A stretch of 64,000 nt of DNA, from assembly GCF_033955345.1 (NCBI RefSeq), contig NZ_CP138332.1, positions 992,001-1,056,000 of the forward strand, read 5' to 3'. Positions 35,492-44,924 of this stretch are shown in pieces (the first letter of the stretch is position 1; each line of letters opens with the position of its first letter). A model generated the notes under the pieces. It saw only the letters and a list, made by a program, of their open reading frames with translations, was not told the origin of the DNA and made no database searches. Made by a program: the position numbers and the translations under genes. This DNA comes from Sphingobacterium bambusae (GTDB taxonomy: Bacteria; Bacteroidota; Bacteroidia; Sphingobacteriales; Sphingobacteriaceae).

Positions 35492-36352
35492 TTACTGTTT
35501 TTTATAGGTGATGAGGGTCTGGTTCCACAATTTGGGATTATCGGTTTGGATGATCCTGACGAAGGGATACGCGGCAAGAAAATCGCGGTAGGCAGCTTCC
35601 CCCGCCACTTCCGCTTTTTCGTCTACCTCGCCGAGACTATTTATCCAAAAGAAAACTCCTTGAGCATGCAACTGCAGTAATGCTGCCCTATCCTGAAAGG
35701 ATGCATCGATATGGATAATCTGTGTGCGCTTTGTCTTCAAGATCTTCTGTATGTCTTTCATACTGCGCGCACGCGGAAACATCGTAATCGCCGGATTAAT
35801 CCGGGACACGCGTTCCATATCTTTATAGTCGTACAGAAAAAACAACACTTCATCCTCCATGCCCATCTTTTGCACAAGCTCTAGCGTAGGTCGAACATAT
35901 ACTTCGTTTTCCTCTTTAAAATCAAGGTCCACAATGATCTTCCCTTTACAAACCGACAATGCTTCTTCCAAGGTAGGCACATGATGCACCGAAGCTTTTC
36001 CATGCGGTTGCTCGCGTAGGTACAACGCTTTCACCTCGGCATAGGTAAGCTCACTGATCTTTCCTGTTCCAGTAGTTGTCCGGTCTACGGTATTGTCGTG
36101 CATCAACAGCAACACACCATCCTTGGTGGCCCGCACATCCACCTCCACGATGCTTGCCCCCAAGTTGATGGCTTCTTTCAGCGATTCCAAGGAATTCTCA
36201 GGGTAGTCCATATGTGCACCGCGGTGTGCTGCAACATGGAATTCACGTTGCTGCAACTTGGTCAACAACGCTGGCGACTGCGCCCGCACGTTGGCGAGCA
36301 AAGCTGCGCCAACCAAGGTCAGCGAAAGCAAATAGCGAAATAACATGTTCAT
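35492..36352 (-). CDS. Glycerophosphodiester phosphodiesterase, exported
   Basis: The 286-residue protein has a signal peptide (MNMLFRYLLSLTLVGAALLA) and a GDPD barrel: VAAHRGAHMDYPENSLES (catalytic His-Arg and Glu), IVEVDVRATKDGVLLLMHDNTVDRTT near 60. It hydrolyses glycerophosphodiesters to glycerol-3-phosphate and an alcohol. The start at 36352 lies four bases after the phosphoesterase stop, so these two genes and the SusCD pair upstream probably form one operon. Confidence 0.88.
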   Translation of the reverse strand: MNMLFRYLLSLTLVGAALLANVRAQSPALLTKLQQREFHVAAHRGAHMDYPENSLESLKEAINLGASIVEVDVRATKDGVLLLMHDNTVDRTTTGTGKISELTYAEVKALYLREQPHGKASVHHVPTLEEALSVCKGKIIVDLDFKEENEVYVRPTLELVQKMGMEDEVLFFLYDYKDMERVSRINPAITMFPRARSMKDIQKILKTKRTQIIHIDASFQDRAALLQLHAQGVFFWINSLGEVDEKAEVAGEAAYRDFLAAYPFVRIIQTDNPKLWNQTLITYKKQ

Positions 36353-36356
36353 AGCG

Positions 36357-37556
36357 CTACTTTTTCGGAAGTTCAAACGAATCGAACAGCTCGCCATTGA
36401 GCTTGTAGCTCGAGAAATAAAGCCTACTATCCGTTACGCGAATAACTTGATATAGCTGGGTGTGCGAAGCGGCCACCTGCATCCAGCGCTCCGAGTCAGA
36501 ATCGTACATTTTAGGGCCAGCAACAGAAAGCAAATACACCGGGCGAGGACTATCTACCGTGCCCCGTGCATAGGTATGATCGTGCCCTTGCAGCACAAGA
36601 TCAACAGCGTATTTCTCAAAAATAGGCTTGAAACGCTCCCGCAGTATGGTGTTGTCCCTGTTTTTTGCCGTCGAATAAACCGGATGGTGCATCACGACGA
36701 TATTCCATTTCTTTTTAGACGAGGCCAATACCTTTTCCAACCACTCTTCTTGGCTGAGAGCCGCTAGAGAATCCAACATAATCAGCTGCGAGTTCAACGA
36801 GATAATGCGTACATCCTGATAGTCGAGAAAGTAAACGGCATCCTGCAATTTTTCGGGACCATTCTTAGGCAGATTAAACTGCACCTTCCAGTGCGGATCC
36901 AGCACCAGTTGTTCCAATGAATCACGGCGATACTCATGATTTCCAGGCGTGGGAACAGCCGGAATCATCTGATGGATAAATCCAGCACCTTCATACCATT
37001 CGCCCCATTCGCTATCCGTATTGGAACGGTTAATCAGGTCGCCGGCATGCACGATAAACCGTGCGTTGGGTTCTTGCTGAAACGCTTTTCGGATGCTGCG
37101 CGACCAGCGCGAGCGCAAATCGTTCTGGGCATCACCCAAATAGATAAACGAGAAATCGCCCGTGGCGTCGGCCGTTCGAAACTGGTTCCACGAGCTCCAC
37201 TGTTGACCGTCGCCCACACGATAAGCATACAAGGTGCCCGGTTTTAAATCCCCGAAGGTAACATGCCCATAGCTGTCTTTCTTGCCAGCGCCCCTATCCA
37301 ATAAAGACAGCTTTCCGACAACCACGCGCGCGCGCTCTTCCAAATCAGGGCTGCTCTGCTCTTCCACAACCTGACCCAGAAATTTATCGCTACCGCTGTG
37401 GGCACGCCAGCTTACCGACTGTGTGCTAGAAGGATTGTCCGACCAAGTCAACATAACCCTGTCGGGCAACTGTTCTTTTTCGGCAGTTTGTGCCGTGCTG
37501 GTAAAAACCGCACAACACAAACTTAAACCTAACCATAATTGTTCTACTTTTTTCAT
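36357..37556 (-). CDS. Metallophosphoesterase with purple-acid-phosphatase-like N-terminal domain
   Basis: A 399-residue exported protein (signal peptide through AQTAEKE). Residues 30-125 form a fibronectin-III-like domain (PDRVMLTWSDNPSSTQSVSWRA). The metal-binding motifs follow: YLGDAQND, HAGDLINRS, GNHEYRRDS, VMHHPVYS and LQGHDHTYARG. It should remove phosphate from extracellular organic phosphates. It is encoded 20 bases after the SusD gene and directly before the GDPD. Confidence 0.88.
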   Translation of the reverse strand: MKKVEQLWLGLSLCCAVFTSTAQTAEKEQLPDRVMLTWSDNPSSTQSVSWRAHSGSDKFLGQVVEEQSSPDLEERARVVVGKLSLLDRGAGKKDSYGHVTFGDLKPGTLYAYRVGDGQQWSSWNQFRTADATGDFSFIYLGDAQNDLRSRWSRSIRKAFQQEPNARFIVHAGDLINRSNTDSEWGEWYEGAGFIHQMIPAVPTPGNHEYRRDSLEQLVLDPHWKVQFNLPKNGPEKLQDAVYFLDYQDVRIISLNSQLIMLDSLAALSQEEWLEKVLASSKKKWNIVVMHHPVYSTAKNRDNTILRERFKPIFEKYAVDLVLQGHDHTYARGTVDSPRPVYLLSVAGPKMYDSDSERWMQVAASHTQLYQVIRVTDSRLYFSSYKLNGELFDSFELPKK

Positions 37557-37575
37557 ATTCAGTTCCTATTTATGC

Positions 37576-39225
37576 TTACCAAGGCTTGCTCGTCCCTTGC
37601 AGTAACCAAGGTTTCGACCAAGCACTGTTTTCATTATCAGCCTGCGAATACGCTGTTTTTTCGATACGTGACAATGCTTCTTCTGCATTTTTTTGGTTCA
37701 CGCTCATCTCATTTTGCATGTACGGAATGCGTACCGGCAACTGCGTACGTATAGCGGCAGGCCCCGCCTTCAACTGCGGATATCCTGTTCTGCGGTAGTC
37801 AAACCAAGCTTGTGCCGCCGTGGTCCAGTTCGCAATCCACTTTTGTTCCATAATCTGCGCTTGCGTATTGGCAAAAGCCACGCCGGGCCGTTGGATGTAG
37901 GCACTATAGTCCGCCGCCCTGCCCCAGCTCGTCAACGACTGCTGTATGGCTCGCTCGTAGTAGGTTTTCGCACTTTCCGGCACCGCCCAACCCTTCCAGG
38001 CCGCTTCCGCCAAAATAAAGCTTACTTCGGATGCGGCTAACAAACGGGCTTTAAGTAAATCGCCCTTGGAAGCGCGGTAGATATCGCTGAGATACGAAAC
38101 ATGCGGATTCATGGACGTCTGGCCCGGCGTCGGGTTTAGGTTGTAGGCAGAAGGATTCTTGGATCCGCTGGCCGGTAAACCTACATAATCGGTATCCGTA
38201 TCCACAGGGATGCCGGCAACCACATCTGGCGATACGATGCGCACACCATTGACAATCTTATCCGTCCTAGCAGGTTCCGTAGCCCGCACTTCAATAGGAA
38301 TCTCCACCGGTTTTGCCCATACCGCAAGACGTGGGTCTTGCAAGGCCTGCAAACGATCAACAAAGGTGGCACACATCTTCATGCGTCTGAAATTGCTGCC
38401 GCTGGCATCAAATACGGTGTTGGATGGCCATGAATCGCTGGAGTTCACGCCCACGAACCCCATCAACACCTCTTCTCCCACCGAAGTGATCAATGGAAAT
38501 TGATTGGCATCGGCCAGCATCGCTTCCACGCCCTGCTTTGCAAAAGCAGGATCCTTTTCGGATAAGCGCATGTAATAACGTAAGGCCAAAGAGTTTGCAA
38601 AACGACGCCATTTAGACACATCTCCATTAAAATAAAGATCTGCTCCGCCCAATACATCAAATGTACCATCAGGTTTGGCGAAGATGGTATTGGCCTGTTT
38701 CAGTTCTTCGAGAATACCTTTGTAAATAACATCTTGCTGATCAAATTTTGGGAAATTATACTGCACACCACCTAGATCAGCTTTCACCGCATCGGTGTAG
38801 GGTGCATCGCCCCATAAATCGGTGATCAGCCCAAAAATGTAAGCGCGCATCACCAAGGATACCCCATGGTGAAAATCAAGACCGAGTTCTTCCGAACGCC
38901 TTCGCATCAGTTCATTGTCACGCAGGAAACTATAGTAAGCATCCCAGCTTAAGATGCCCCCCGTCCACTCATAATCGTTGTGCCCATCAAACCAAGCATC
39001 GAGCTGCGTATGCTGCATCACACCGCCTAGATCGATAAAACTCAATTCGTTGTACTTACTGGCCGTGCCGCTTAGCACCGTTGGCAGCAGTAAATTGGGG
39101 TTTACATCTTCCTCGCTGATGTTGTTGGGGTTTATATTCAATTCGGTTAAATCCTGACAGCCGGATAAACTAAGGCTCAAGCTGATTGCTAAAAGACATG
39201 CACCGATCGTTATCTGTTTTTTCAT
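37576..39225 (-). CDS. SusD/RagB-like lipoprotein of locus 2
   Basis: The 549-residue lipoprotein (lipobox SLSGC, Cys23) belongs to the SusD-like 2 type. It has LNINPNNISEEDVNPNLLLPTVLSG at the N-terminus and VSLVMRAYIFGLITDLWGDAPYTDA near residue 130. It is the substrate-binding partner of the SusC protein encoded immediately upstream, 18 bases away. The substrate is inferred to be a phosphorylated or phosphodiester compound from the enzymes downstream. Confidence 0.88.
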   Translation of the reverse strand: MKKQITIGACLLAISLSLSLSGCQDLTELNINPNNISEEDVNPNLLLPTVLSGTASKYNELSFIDLGGVMQHTQLDAWFDGHNDYEWTGGILSWDAYYSFLRDNELMRRRSEELGLDFHHGVSLVMRAYIFGLITDLWGDAPYTDAVKADLGGVQYNFPKFDQQDVIYKGILEELKQANTIFAKPDGTFDVLGGADLYFNGDVSKWRRFANSLALRYYMRLSEKDPAFAKQGVEAMLADANQFPLITSVGEEVLMGFVGVNSSDSWPSNTVFDASGSNFRRMKMCATFVDRLQALQDPRLAVWAKPVEIPIEVRATEPARTDKIVNGVRIVSPDVVAGIPVDTDTDYVGLPASGSKNPSAYNLNPTPGQTSMNPHVSYLSDIYRASKGDLLKARLLAASEVSFILAEAAWKGWAVPESAKTYYERAIQQSLTSWGRAADYSAYIQRPGVAFANTQAQIMEQKWIANWTTAAQAWFDYRRTGYPQLKAGPAAIRTQLPVRIPYMQNEMSVNQKNAEEALSRIEKTAYSQADNENSAWSKPWLLQGTSKPW

Positions 39226-39243
39226 GTTGTGTAGCCTGATAAA

Positions 39244-42200
39244 TTAAAATGTGAAATTAACTTTGAAACCGATGGGCATAGACCAAGGCGTCACATTGTA
39301 ACGCTCAATGCCTTGTTTGAAACCACCGCCAGCTTCGGGTTGGAAAGCCATCTCCGGATCTATTCCCACGTTGGCTTTTGTCCACAGGATTAAGTTGCGG
39401 GTATACACGCCCACACTACCCGCATCAATTCCCATGCGCTTTAACCAGTTTCCCGATACGTCATAGCTAAATGATAGTTCCCGCAATTTGATAAAAGAAG
39501 CATCAAAGGTTGCTGCATTCATAAAATCCCATGGATAATTATCGGAGTAAGCAATATATTTTGTGCCTGCTCCACCTAAATTTTCGGTGTATCCGGTGAT
39601 GTTTCCTTCCGCATCATACTGCGCGATAACACCCGGATTGAACACACCAAAGTTCCCGACAGAGCCGCCTGCATCAATGGGATAACCGCCATATTCTTCG
39701 CCAGGCCCGCCGACGATAGGATAGCGATTGCCTTGCACGCGGACCAGATCATTGTCGATCAAGTAATTGCGCAAATCCTCCCCCGTCAACCCATTCGGAT
39801 TGATCAATTGATCCAAGAAGCGCTGTGTGGTCAAGTTGGATTCAAAATAGCGGTAGGTTTGCGACATAAATTTACCGCCGAATCGCATATCCGCCGCAAG
39901 GTGCATGGTCAGCTTTTTGTACCGTAACGTAGACTGCACACCCATACTAAAATCGGGGTTGAAGTTGCCGATCTTGTTACGGCTATTGTTGATACGGATC
40001 GCTTGCCAAGAACCGTTGCTATCCAAAATCGGGTATCCGAAATATGGAGAAGAAGGGTCTTCGACGGTAACCAGTTTGGAATCGTAAAGATCGCCAATTT
40101 CTTCACCTACATAGGTGCGGGCTCCACCTCGTCCATCGGTCCAGAAGGTATGAAACTCTGCTCCTTCCGAAAGCTCTACAATACGGGTACGGTTACGGTG
40201 CCAGTTTACGCCAAGATCCCAAGTCCAGTTTTCCTGTTGGATAGGTCGTCCCGATAGCGCAAGTTCGATGCCGTTGCTACGCAATAGACCGGCATTGATT
40301 TTCTTTGATGTAAAGCCACTCGAACTGGGCAATGACGTTGAAAATATCTGGTTTCTATTATCGAGCTTATAGATGCTAGCCTCAAGCTTTAACCGGTTGT
40401 GAAACATCCCGAAATCCGTACCGAACTCATAAGAAGTCGCAATCTCCGGTTGCAGATCGGGTGTAAGTAATCCGGCAGCACGCGTTAAACGCAAAACCTC
40501 GCCCCAACTTCCCGGATTACTTACAACGTTCGTCAGTTGATATGGTGAAGCATCATTACCTGCGCGAGCAATACCACCACGTAGTTTGAATAGACTAATA
40601 GACTGCGGCAAGGGAAGAATTTGATCCACCAATACACTTAAGGAAGCCGATGGATAAAAATAAGACCGGTTTACTTCGGGCAATGTGCTTGACCAATCGT
40701 TACGGGCCGTCAAGTCTAGATAAATCATATCCCGGTAACTCAAATTTAGGAGTCCATACACGCTATTGATTGCCTTTTCGGAAACACCACTAAGGAAATC
40801 TAAATTTAAGGGACTAATGTTGGAAAGACTATATAACCCCGGCGTAATCAATCCCGATTCATTCTTTGACGCATTTCTCACCGAAGTACCGCGATAGTAA
40901 CGCAGGTTTCCACCCAATGATCCCGATACATGAAAATCACCAAGCTCTTTTTTATACGATGTCAAGAAATCTACGTTCTGCTCCATGTTCATCATGTTGA
41001 CAATACCATATGATCCGCGCGGTTCGTTCGTATAGCTATAAGGGATTTTTGTTTCGCGGTTTTCCCAATAAATGTCATTAGCGTAACGCAGCATAAAGGT
41101 CCAATCTTTAAGGATCGTCCAATCCAAACGCAGGTTTCCGAATACACGATCGCGTACAAAAGAATTGTTAACCCCATTGGCTAGAAAGTATGGGTTATTG
41201 TGGTTTCCTGGCGACTGCGATAGCTGTTGCAAACCCTCTTGGCCCGGCACCCAATAATCCTTCAGATCCAAAATATTGATATGTGGAGCCACTTCATAAG
41301 CTGCTTGAAGTGGGTTTGTACCGCGGTCCCCAGCGGGACGATTATTAGAATTGTTACGACTAGCATCCAGCGATAATCCAAGTGATAAATTATCACGAAT
41401 ATGCATCGTTGAGTTAACATTCAAGGTATTCCGAAAAAGATCGGCGTTGGGTATAATTCCACGGTTATTCATATTCGAATAGGAGAAGCGGTAATCTAGA
41501 TGCTCGCTTCTATTCGCTAAGGAAATCCCGTTGGTAGAGGTTATACCCGTTTGTACAAACTGTTTAATATTATCTGGGTAAGACCGTAATTCCGTAGGAA
41601 TAGGATTACCATTTTCATCCAGCGGGCTGTTCCACTGCACGGCCAAGTAGCCCTTATCTAAGGCAGGTCCTACCATGTAGCTCGAGCTTTCATCGATAAT
41701 CAAATCGCCCGATTGATCGCCAGGCTTCCACGGCATGGTGCCGCTTGCAAATTTGTTGTGCAATCCAATAAACTTGTAGGGAATATCAACCACCGTATTG
41801 CTATTTATCGCTACGGTCATTTTCTCCACGTTCTTACCACTTTTCGTCGTAATCAGCACTACTCCATTTCCAGCTCTAGAACCATAGAGCGCTGCCGCAC
41901 TAGGCCCTTTTAACACAGAGACACTCTCGATATCCTCTGGATTGATATTAGAGATTGCATTTCCATAATCTACCTTATTGTCGTCACCAATCTGACCGAC
42001 ATTGTTTAGGCTGTTCGTAAGCGGCACACCATCCACCACAAATAACGGTTGATTGTCGCTACTTAAGGAGCTAGCACCGCGGATCACCATATTCACGGAG
42101 GAACCGGTTGGTCCTGTCGAACTGATGGACACCCCCGGCACTTTTCCGGCCATCCCCACCAAGAAGTTATCGTTGTTCACACGGCTGATGTCCTCGCCTT

Positions 42201-42888
42201 TCACTGTCCCTACGGCATAGCCCAACGAACGATCTTGACGCTTTATGCCTAAAGCCGTTACCACCACTTCACCCAACTCGCTTTGGTTGTTTTGTAAGCT
42301 AACCAGCTGCACGCTCGCATTGGCATCTACACGAATATTGTTGAGTTCCTTAGCCTCGTAACCGATATGCGTGATCAAAATTTCATAATTCCCGTCAGGT
42401 AGGATAATGGAAGCTTCCCCATCGGCATTGGTCAGGATATTTTGCTTGCTGGTCAAAATCTTCACTGAAGCGCCCGCAACAGGCAGTTTCTGTTCGTCCG
42501 TCACTTTCAGCTTCAGCAGGTGCGACTGTTGCACGGCTTTGCGAGTCAACACCACGCCGCCGTAAACTTTTTTAGATTGAATATTGGTGTTTTGCAGAAT
42601 GTAGCCCAGCACTTCCTCAAAACTGGCGTCTTGAAAATTTCGCGCATTGATCTTTACTTTCTCCAACTGCAGCACCCGCTTATCATAACCAATAGCGTTG
42701 CCTGTTTTTTGCGCGAGTAAGGCTAATGCTTGTTCTGCAGTACTGCTTTTTAATTGAATATTTATCCTTTCTAGTGGATCTACATTCTTCCTTACGGACA
42801 CTGTTCTGGCTTCCACCGCCTGTATATAGGCCAGTGGGCAGAGCGCGATCGCAGCAGCTAATTTCGTAAGCTTAATAATTTTATACAT
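39244..42888 (-). CDS. SusC/RagA TonB-linked outer-membrane transporter with STN domain, locus 2
   Basis: This 1214-residue transporter has a signal region, an STN domain (residues about 40-110, with SSTAEQALALLAQKTGNAIGYD), a carboxypeptidase-like domain, a TonB plug (GMAGKVPGVSISSTGPTGSS, LKGPSAAALYGSRAGNGVVLITTKSGK) and a C-terminal barrel ending IGFKVNFTF. The STN domain fits signalling to the FecR/ECF pair encoded upstream. The locus would import organophosphate-derived products in TonB-dependent fashion. Confidence 0.9.
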   Translation of the reverse strand: MYKIIKLTKLAAAIALCPLAYIQAVEARTVSVRKNVDPLERINIQLKSSTAEQALALLAQKTGNAIGYDKRVLQLEKVKINARNFQDASFEEVLGYILQNTNIQSKKVYGGVVLTRKAVQQSHLLKLKVTDEQKLPVAGASVKILTSKQNILTNADGEASIILPDGNYEILITHIGYEAKELNNIRVDANASVQLVSLQNNQSELGEVVVTALGIKRQDRSLGYAVGTVKGEDISRVNNDNFLVGMAGKVPGVSISSTGPTGSSVNMVIRGASSLSSDNQPLFVVDGVPLTNSLNNVGQIGDDNKVDYGNAISNINPEDIESVSVLKGPSAAALYGSRAGNGVVLITTKSGKNVEKMTVAINSNTVVDIPYKFIGLHNKFASGTMPWKPGDQSGDLIIDESSSYMVGPALDKGYLAVQWNSPLDENGNPIPTELRSYPDNIKQFVQTGITSTNGISLANRSEHLDYRFSYSNMNNRGIIPNADLFRNTLNVNSTMHIRDNLSLGLSLDASRNNSNNRPAGDRGTNPLQAAYEVAPHINILDLKDYWVPGQEGLQQLSQSPGNHNNPYFLANGVNNSFVRDRVFGNLRLDWTILKDWTFMLRYANDIYWENRETKIPYSYTNEPRGSYGIVNMMNMEQNVDFLTSYKKELGDFHVSGSLGGNLRYYRGTSVRNASKNESGLITPGLYSLSNISPLNLDFLSGVSEKAINSVYGLLNLSYRDMIYLDLTARNDWSSTLPEVNRSYFYPSASLSVLVDQILPLPQSISLFKLRGGIARAGNDASPYQLTNVVSNPGSWGEVLRLTRAAGLLTPDLQPEIATSYEFGTDFGMFHNRLKLEASIYKLDNRNQIFSTSLPSSSGFTSKKINAGLLRSNGIELALSGRPIQQENWTWDLGVNWHRNRTRIVELSEGAEFHTFWTDGRGGARTYVGEEIGDLYDSKLVTVEDPSSPYFGYPILDSNGSWQAIRINNSRNKIGNFNPDFSMGVQSTLRYKKLTMHLAADMRFGGKFMSQTYRYFESNLTTQRFLDQLINPNGLTGEDLRNYLIDNDLVRVQGNRYPIVGGPGEEYGGYPIDAGGSVGNFGVFNPGVIAQYDAEGNITGYTENLGGAGTKYIAYSDNYPWDFMNAATFDASFIKLRELSFSYDVSGNWLKRMGIDAGSVGVYTRNLILWTKANVGIDPEMAFQPEAGGGFKQGIERYNVTPWSMPIGFKVNFTF

Positions 42889-43009
42889 ATATTTGTGAAA
42901 ATGTTTATTTAAACATGGATTTAACGGTGCTCACTGGTCGATTTAGCGGTTTGCCAGCTGAGCACTTCTTTCAAAAACTCCCCTAGTTTCTGATGTCGGA
43001 TTGCTCGAT

Positions 43010-43978
43010 TTATTTATAGAGTATTATTTCATCTTTATTCCTCCTAAATTTTAATTCATGAATAGTACATATCATCGTCAGCATCTGATCAACAGATTCT
43101 ACCTTTGGTATCAACAGCGAATAGCTGAACCTTTTTGTATCGAGACCATTTGCCTTCAGCTGCATCCCATAACGTGATGCCAGCAAATCCTGCAACTCAT
43201 CAAAGCTTGCCCCATCCAGCATAATACCGCCCGTCGTCCATATGTTGATGTGCGCAGGATTAGTATCGAAGGCGGTAAACAGCTGCTCATTTGTATGATA
43301 ACGCAAGCCTTTCCCTGCCGTTAGGATATGTTCTTGATGATTTTCTTTAGCGGTCACCCGCACGCGCCCCGTCTTCACACCTACCACAACTTGCTGTCGA
43401 GTCGGTGTATTATTCACATTGAAGGAAGTACCGAGCACCTCGATGTCAACATCGCCCGCTTCTATCGAAAAGGGATGCAAAGAATCGCGCTTCACGTCGA
43501 AAAAAGCTTCACCTTGGTCGAGGTATATTTTTCTCGCATCCTGAAAGCCCGTCTCCTGAAATCGTAGTTTGGCATTTCCACTAAGAAAGATCGTGGAACT
43601 ATCCGGCAGTTTTACCGCGCGCACTTCGCCGGGCAAGGTAAGAACCGCTGTCAATTGGTTTTGCTGTAGCAATTCATGACGGATATCCACTTTATAGAAA
43701 AACAAGGCGCTGCCCAAACCGGTTAGCATGACGAGTGCTGCAACAGCGAGCCAACGTCTTTTCTGAAGTTTTATAGTCTTCTTTTCTACGCACTGTGGAA
43801 TAGGTAATCCGGCGATGATCTCCGCCTTTATTCGATCGCGATCTTGCGCATCGGCAAAGGGCTGTACTTCTTCTGAAGATACCGTCTGGTACCACCTATC
43901 AACTTTCTCCTTCGCCTCTTCCGATAGACCTCCGTTGAGGTATTCCTGTATAATATTTTTGAATCTTTCTGAATCCAC
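43010..43978 (-). CDS. FecR-family anti-sigma factor of locus 2
   Basis: A 322-residue protein with a short cytoplasmic N-terminus, a transmembrane helix (WLAVAALVMLTGLGSALFFY near residue 75), the FecR periplasmic domain (GEVRAVKLPDSSTIFLSGNAKLRF, GEAFFDVKRDSLHPFSI) and a DUF4974-like C-terminus. It should restrain the sigma factor encoded next to it and release it on signal from the SusC STN domain. Confidence 0.87.
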   Translation of the reverse strand: MDSERFKNIIQEYLNGGLSEEAKEKVDRWYQTVSSEEVQPFADAQDRDRIKAEIIAGLPIPQCVEKKTIKLQKRRWLAVAALVMLTGLGSALFFYKVDIRHELLQQNQLTAVLTLPGEVRAVKLPDSSTIFLSGNAKLRFQETGFQDARKIYLDQGEAFFDVKRDSLHPFSIEAGDVDIEVLGTSFNVNNTPTRQQVVVGVKTGRVRVTAKENHQEHILTAGKGLRYHTNEQLFTAFDTNPAHINIWTTGGIMLDGASFDELQDLLASRYGMQLKANGLDTKRFSYSLLIPKVESVDQMLTMICTIHELKFRRNKDEIILYK

Positions 43979-44042
43979 CTGTGTACTGATTTTACTATAC
44001 TACAGTTGGAAAGAGGGAAAGTACTTTAAGATAATATGTTGT

Positions 44043-44687
44043 TTATATTAATAAATCATGAATAGCATAAGTGCTCACAACAAGCAGCAATAGGGTATCG
44101 TGATCGGCAAAACGTTGGGTTAGCTCTTTCTTCAGGATTTTCTTGGCTTCAGAAAGGTAGTTTTTCACGGTTTGCTCGGCAATGTTGAGCTGGGCAGCTA
44201 TTTCTTGTATCGAATGGTTATCACTACGCATTTGGTAAACGGTCTTCATCAAGCCGGGCAGCTTCGCGACAGACAGTTCGACAATCTCTTCCAACTTTTG
44301 GTAAACGGTGGCACTGCTATTTTCGGGAGATACAGTGGTTTCCATCCGATGCAACATCTGTTCAACCACTGTTTTGCGCACGCGTTCCGATGCATAATAG
44401 TTCAAGAGCTTATTCTTTAGCGTACGAAAGAAGTAAGGCCTCAGCGAGATGTAAGCGCTGTTGACAAGACTTCTCTTTTCCCAAAGATGTATAAAAACCT
44501 CTTGTACCAAGTCCTTCGCTAGATCCTCATCGCGCAAATGCCGATAAGCTACCGTGTAAAGCTCTTCCCAGTAGAGGTTAAAGAAGTAAGTAAATGCGCG
44601 GGGTTCTCCATTTTTAAAAAGAGATACATGAAAAGATTCCTCGCTTGGTTCGGTATGCGTCACCTTGCAAAGATAGCTGGACAACAT
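44043..44687 (-). CDS. ECF sigma factor of locus 2
   Basis: The 214-residue factor has region 2 (FFNLYWEELYTVAYRHLRDEDLAKDLVQEVFIHLWEK) and region 4 (LPGLMKTVYQMRSDNHSIQEIAAQLNIAEQTVKNYLSEAKK). It is the first gene of the second minus-strand SusCD locus and should drive transcription of the SusC gene at 42888. The ATG at 44687 gives a normal length; no better in-frame start is visible. Confidence 0.85.
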   Translation of the reverse strand: MLSSYLCKVTHTEPSEESFHVSLFKNGEPRAFTYFFNLYWEELYTVAYRHLRDEDLAKDLVQEVFIHLWEKRSLVNSAYISLRPYFFRTLKNKLLNYYASERVRKTVVEQMLHRMETTVSPENSSATVYQKLEEIVELSVAKLPGLMKTVYQMRSDNHSIQEIAAQLNIAEQTVKNYLSEAKKILKKELTQRFADHDTLLLLVVSTYAIHDLLI

Positions 44688-44883
44688 TAGGAGAGTATTA
44701 ACTTTTCATCAACCAATGAAGATGATTTGGACGATCGCGAACCGCTACCTTTCCGATATGCCGTGTCGCGCGATGCGCTTACGCTCTCCCAAACAGAGAT
44801 TTCCCAAGATAGGGTATACGAAGATAAATTACATTTGAAGCGGTTGGATTAGTGTTGTCGAAACGATAATCCATTTCATCAAA

Positions 44884-44920
44884 AAAGGCTGCCTTTGCAT
44901 ATAAAAGACAGCCTTTCTTT
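44884..44920. terminator. Terminator after pectate-lyase-like gene
   Basis: AAAGGCTG (44884-44891) pairs with CAGCCTTT (44909-44916) around a 17-base loop. It has T-runs on both strands and sits 5 bases past the gene stop. Confidence 0.75.
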
Positions 44921-44924
44921 ATAA

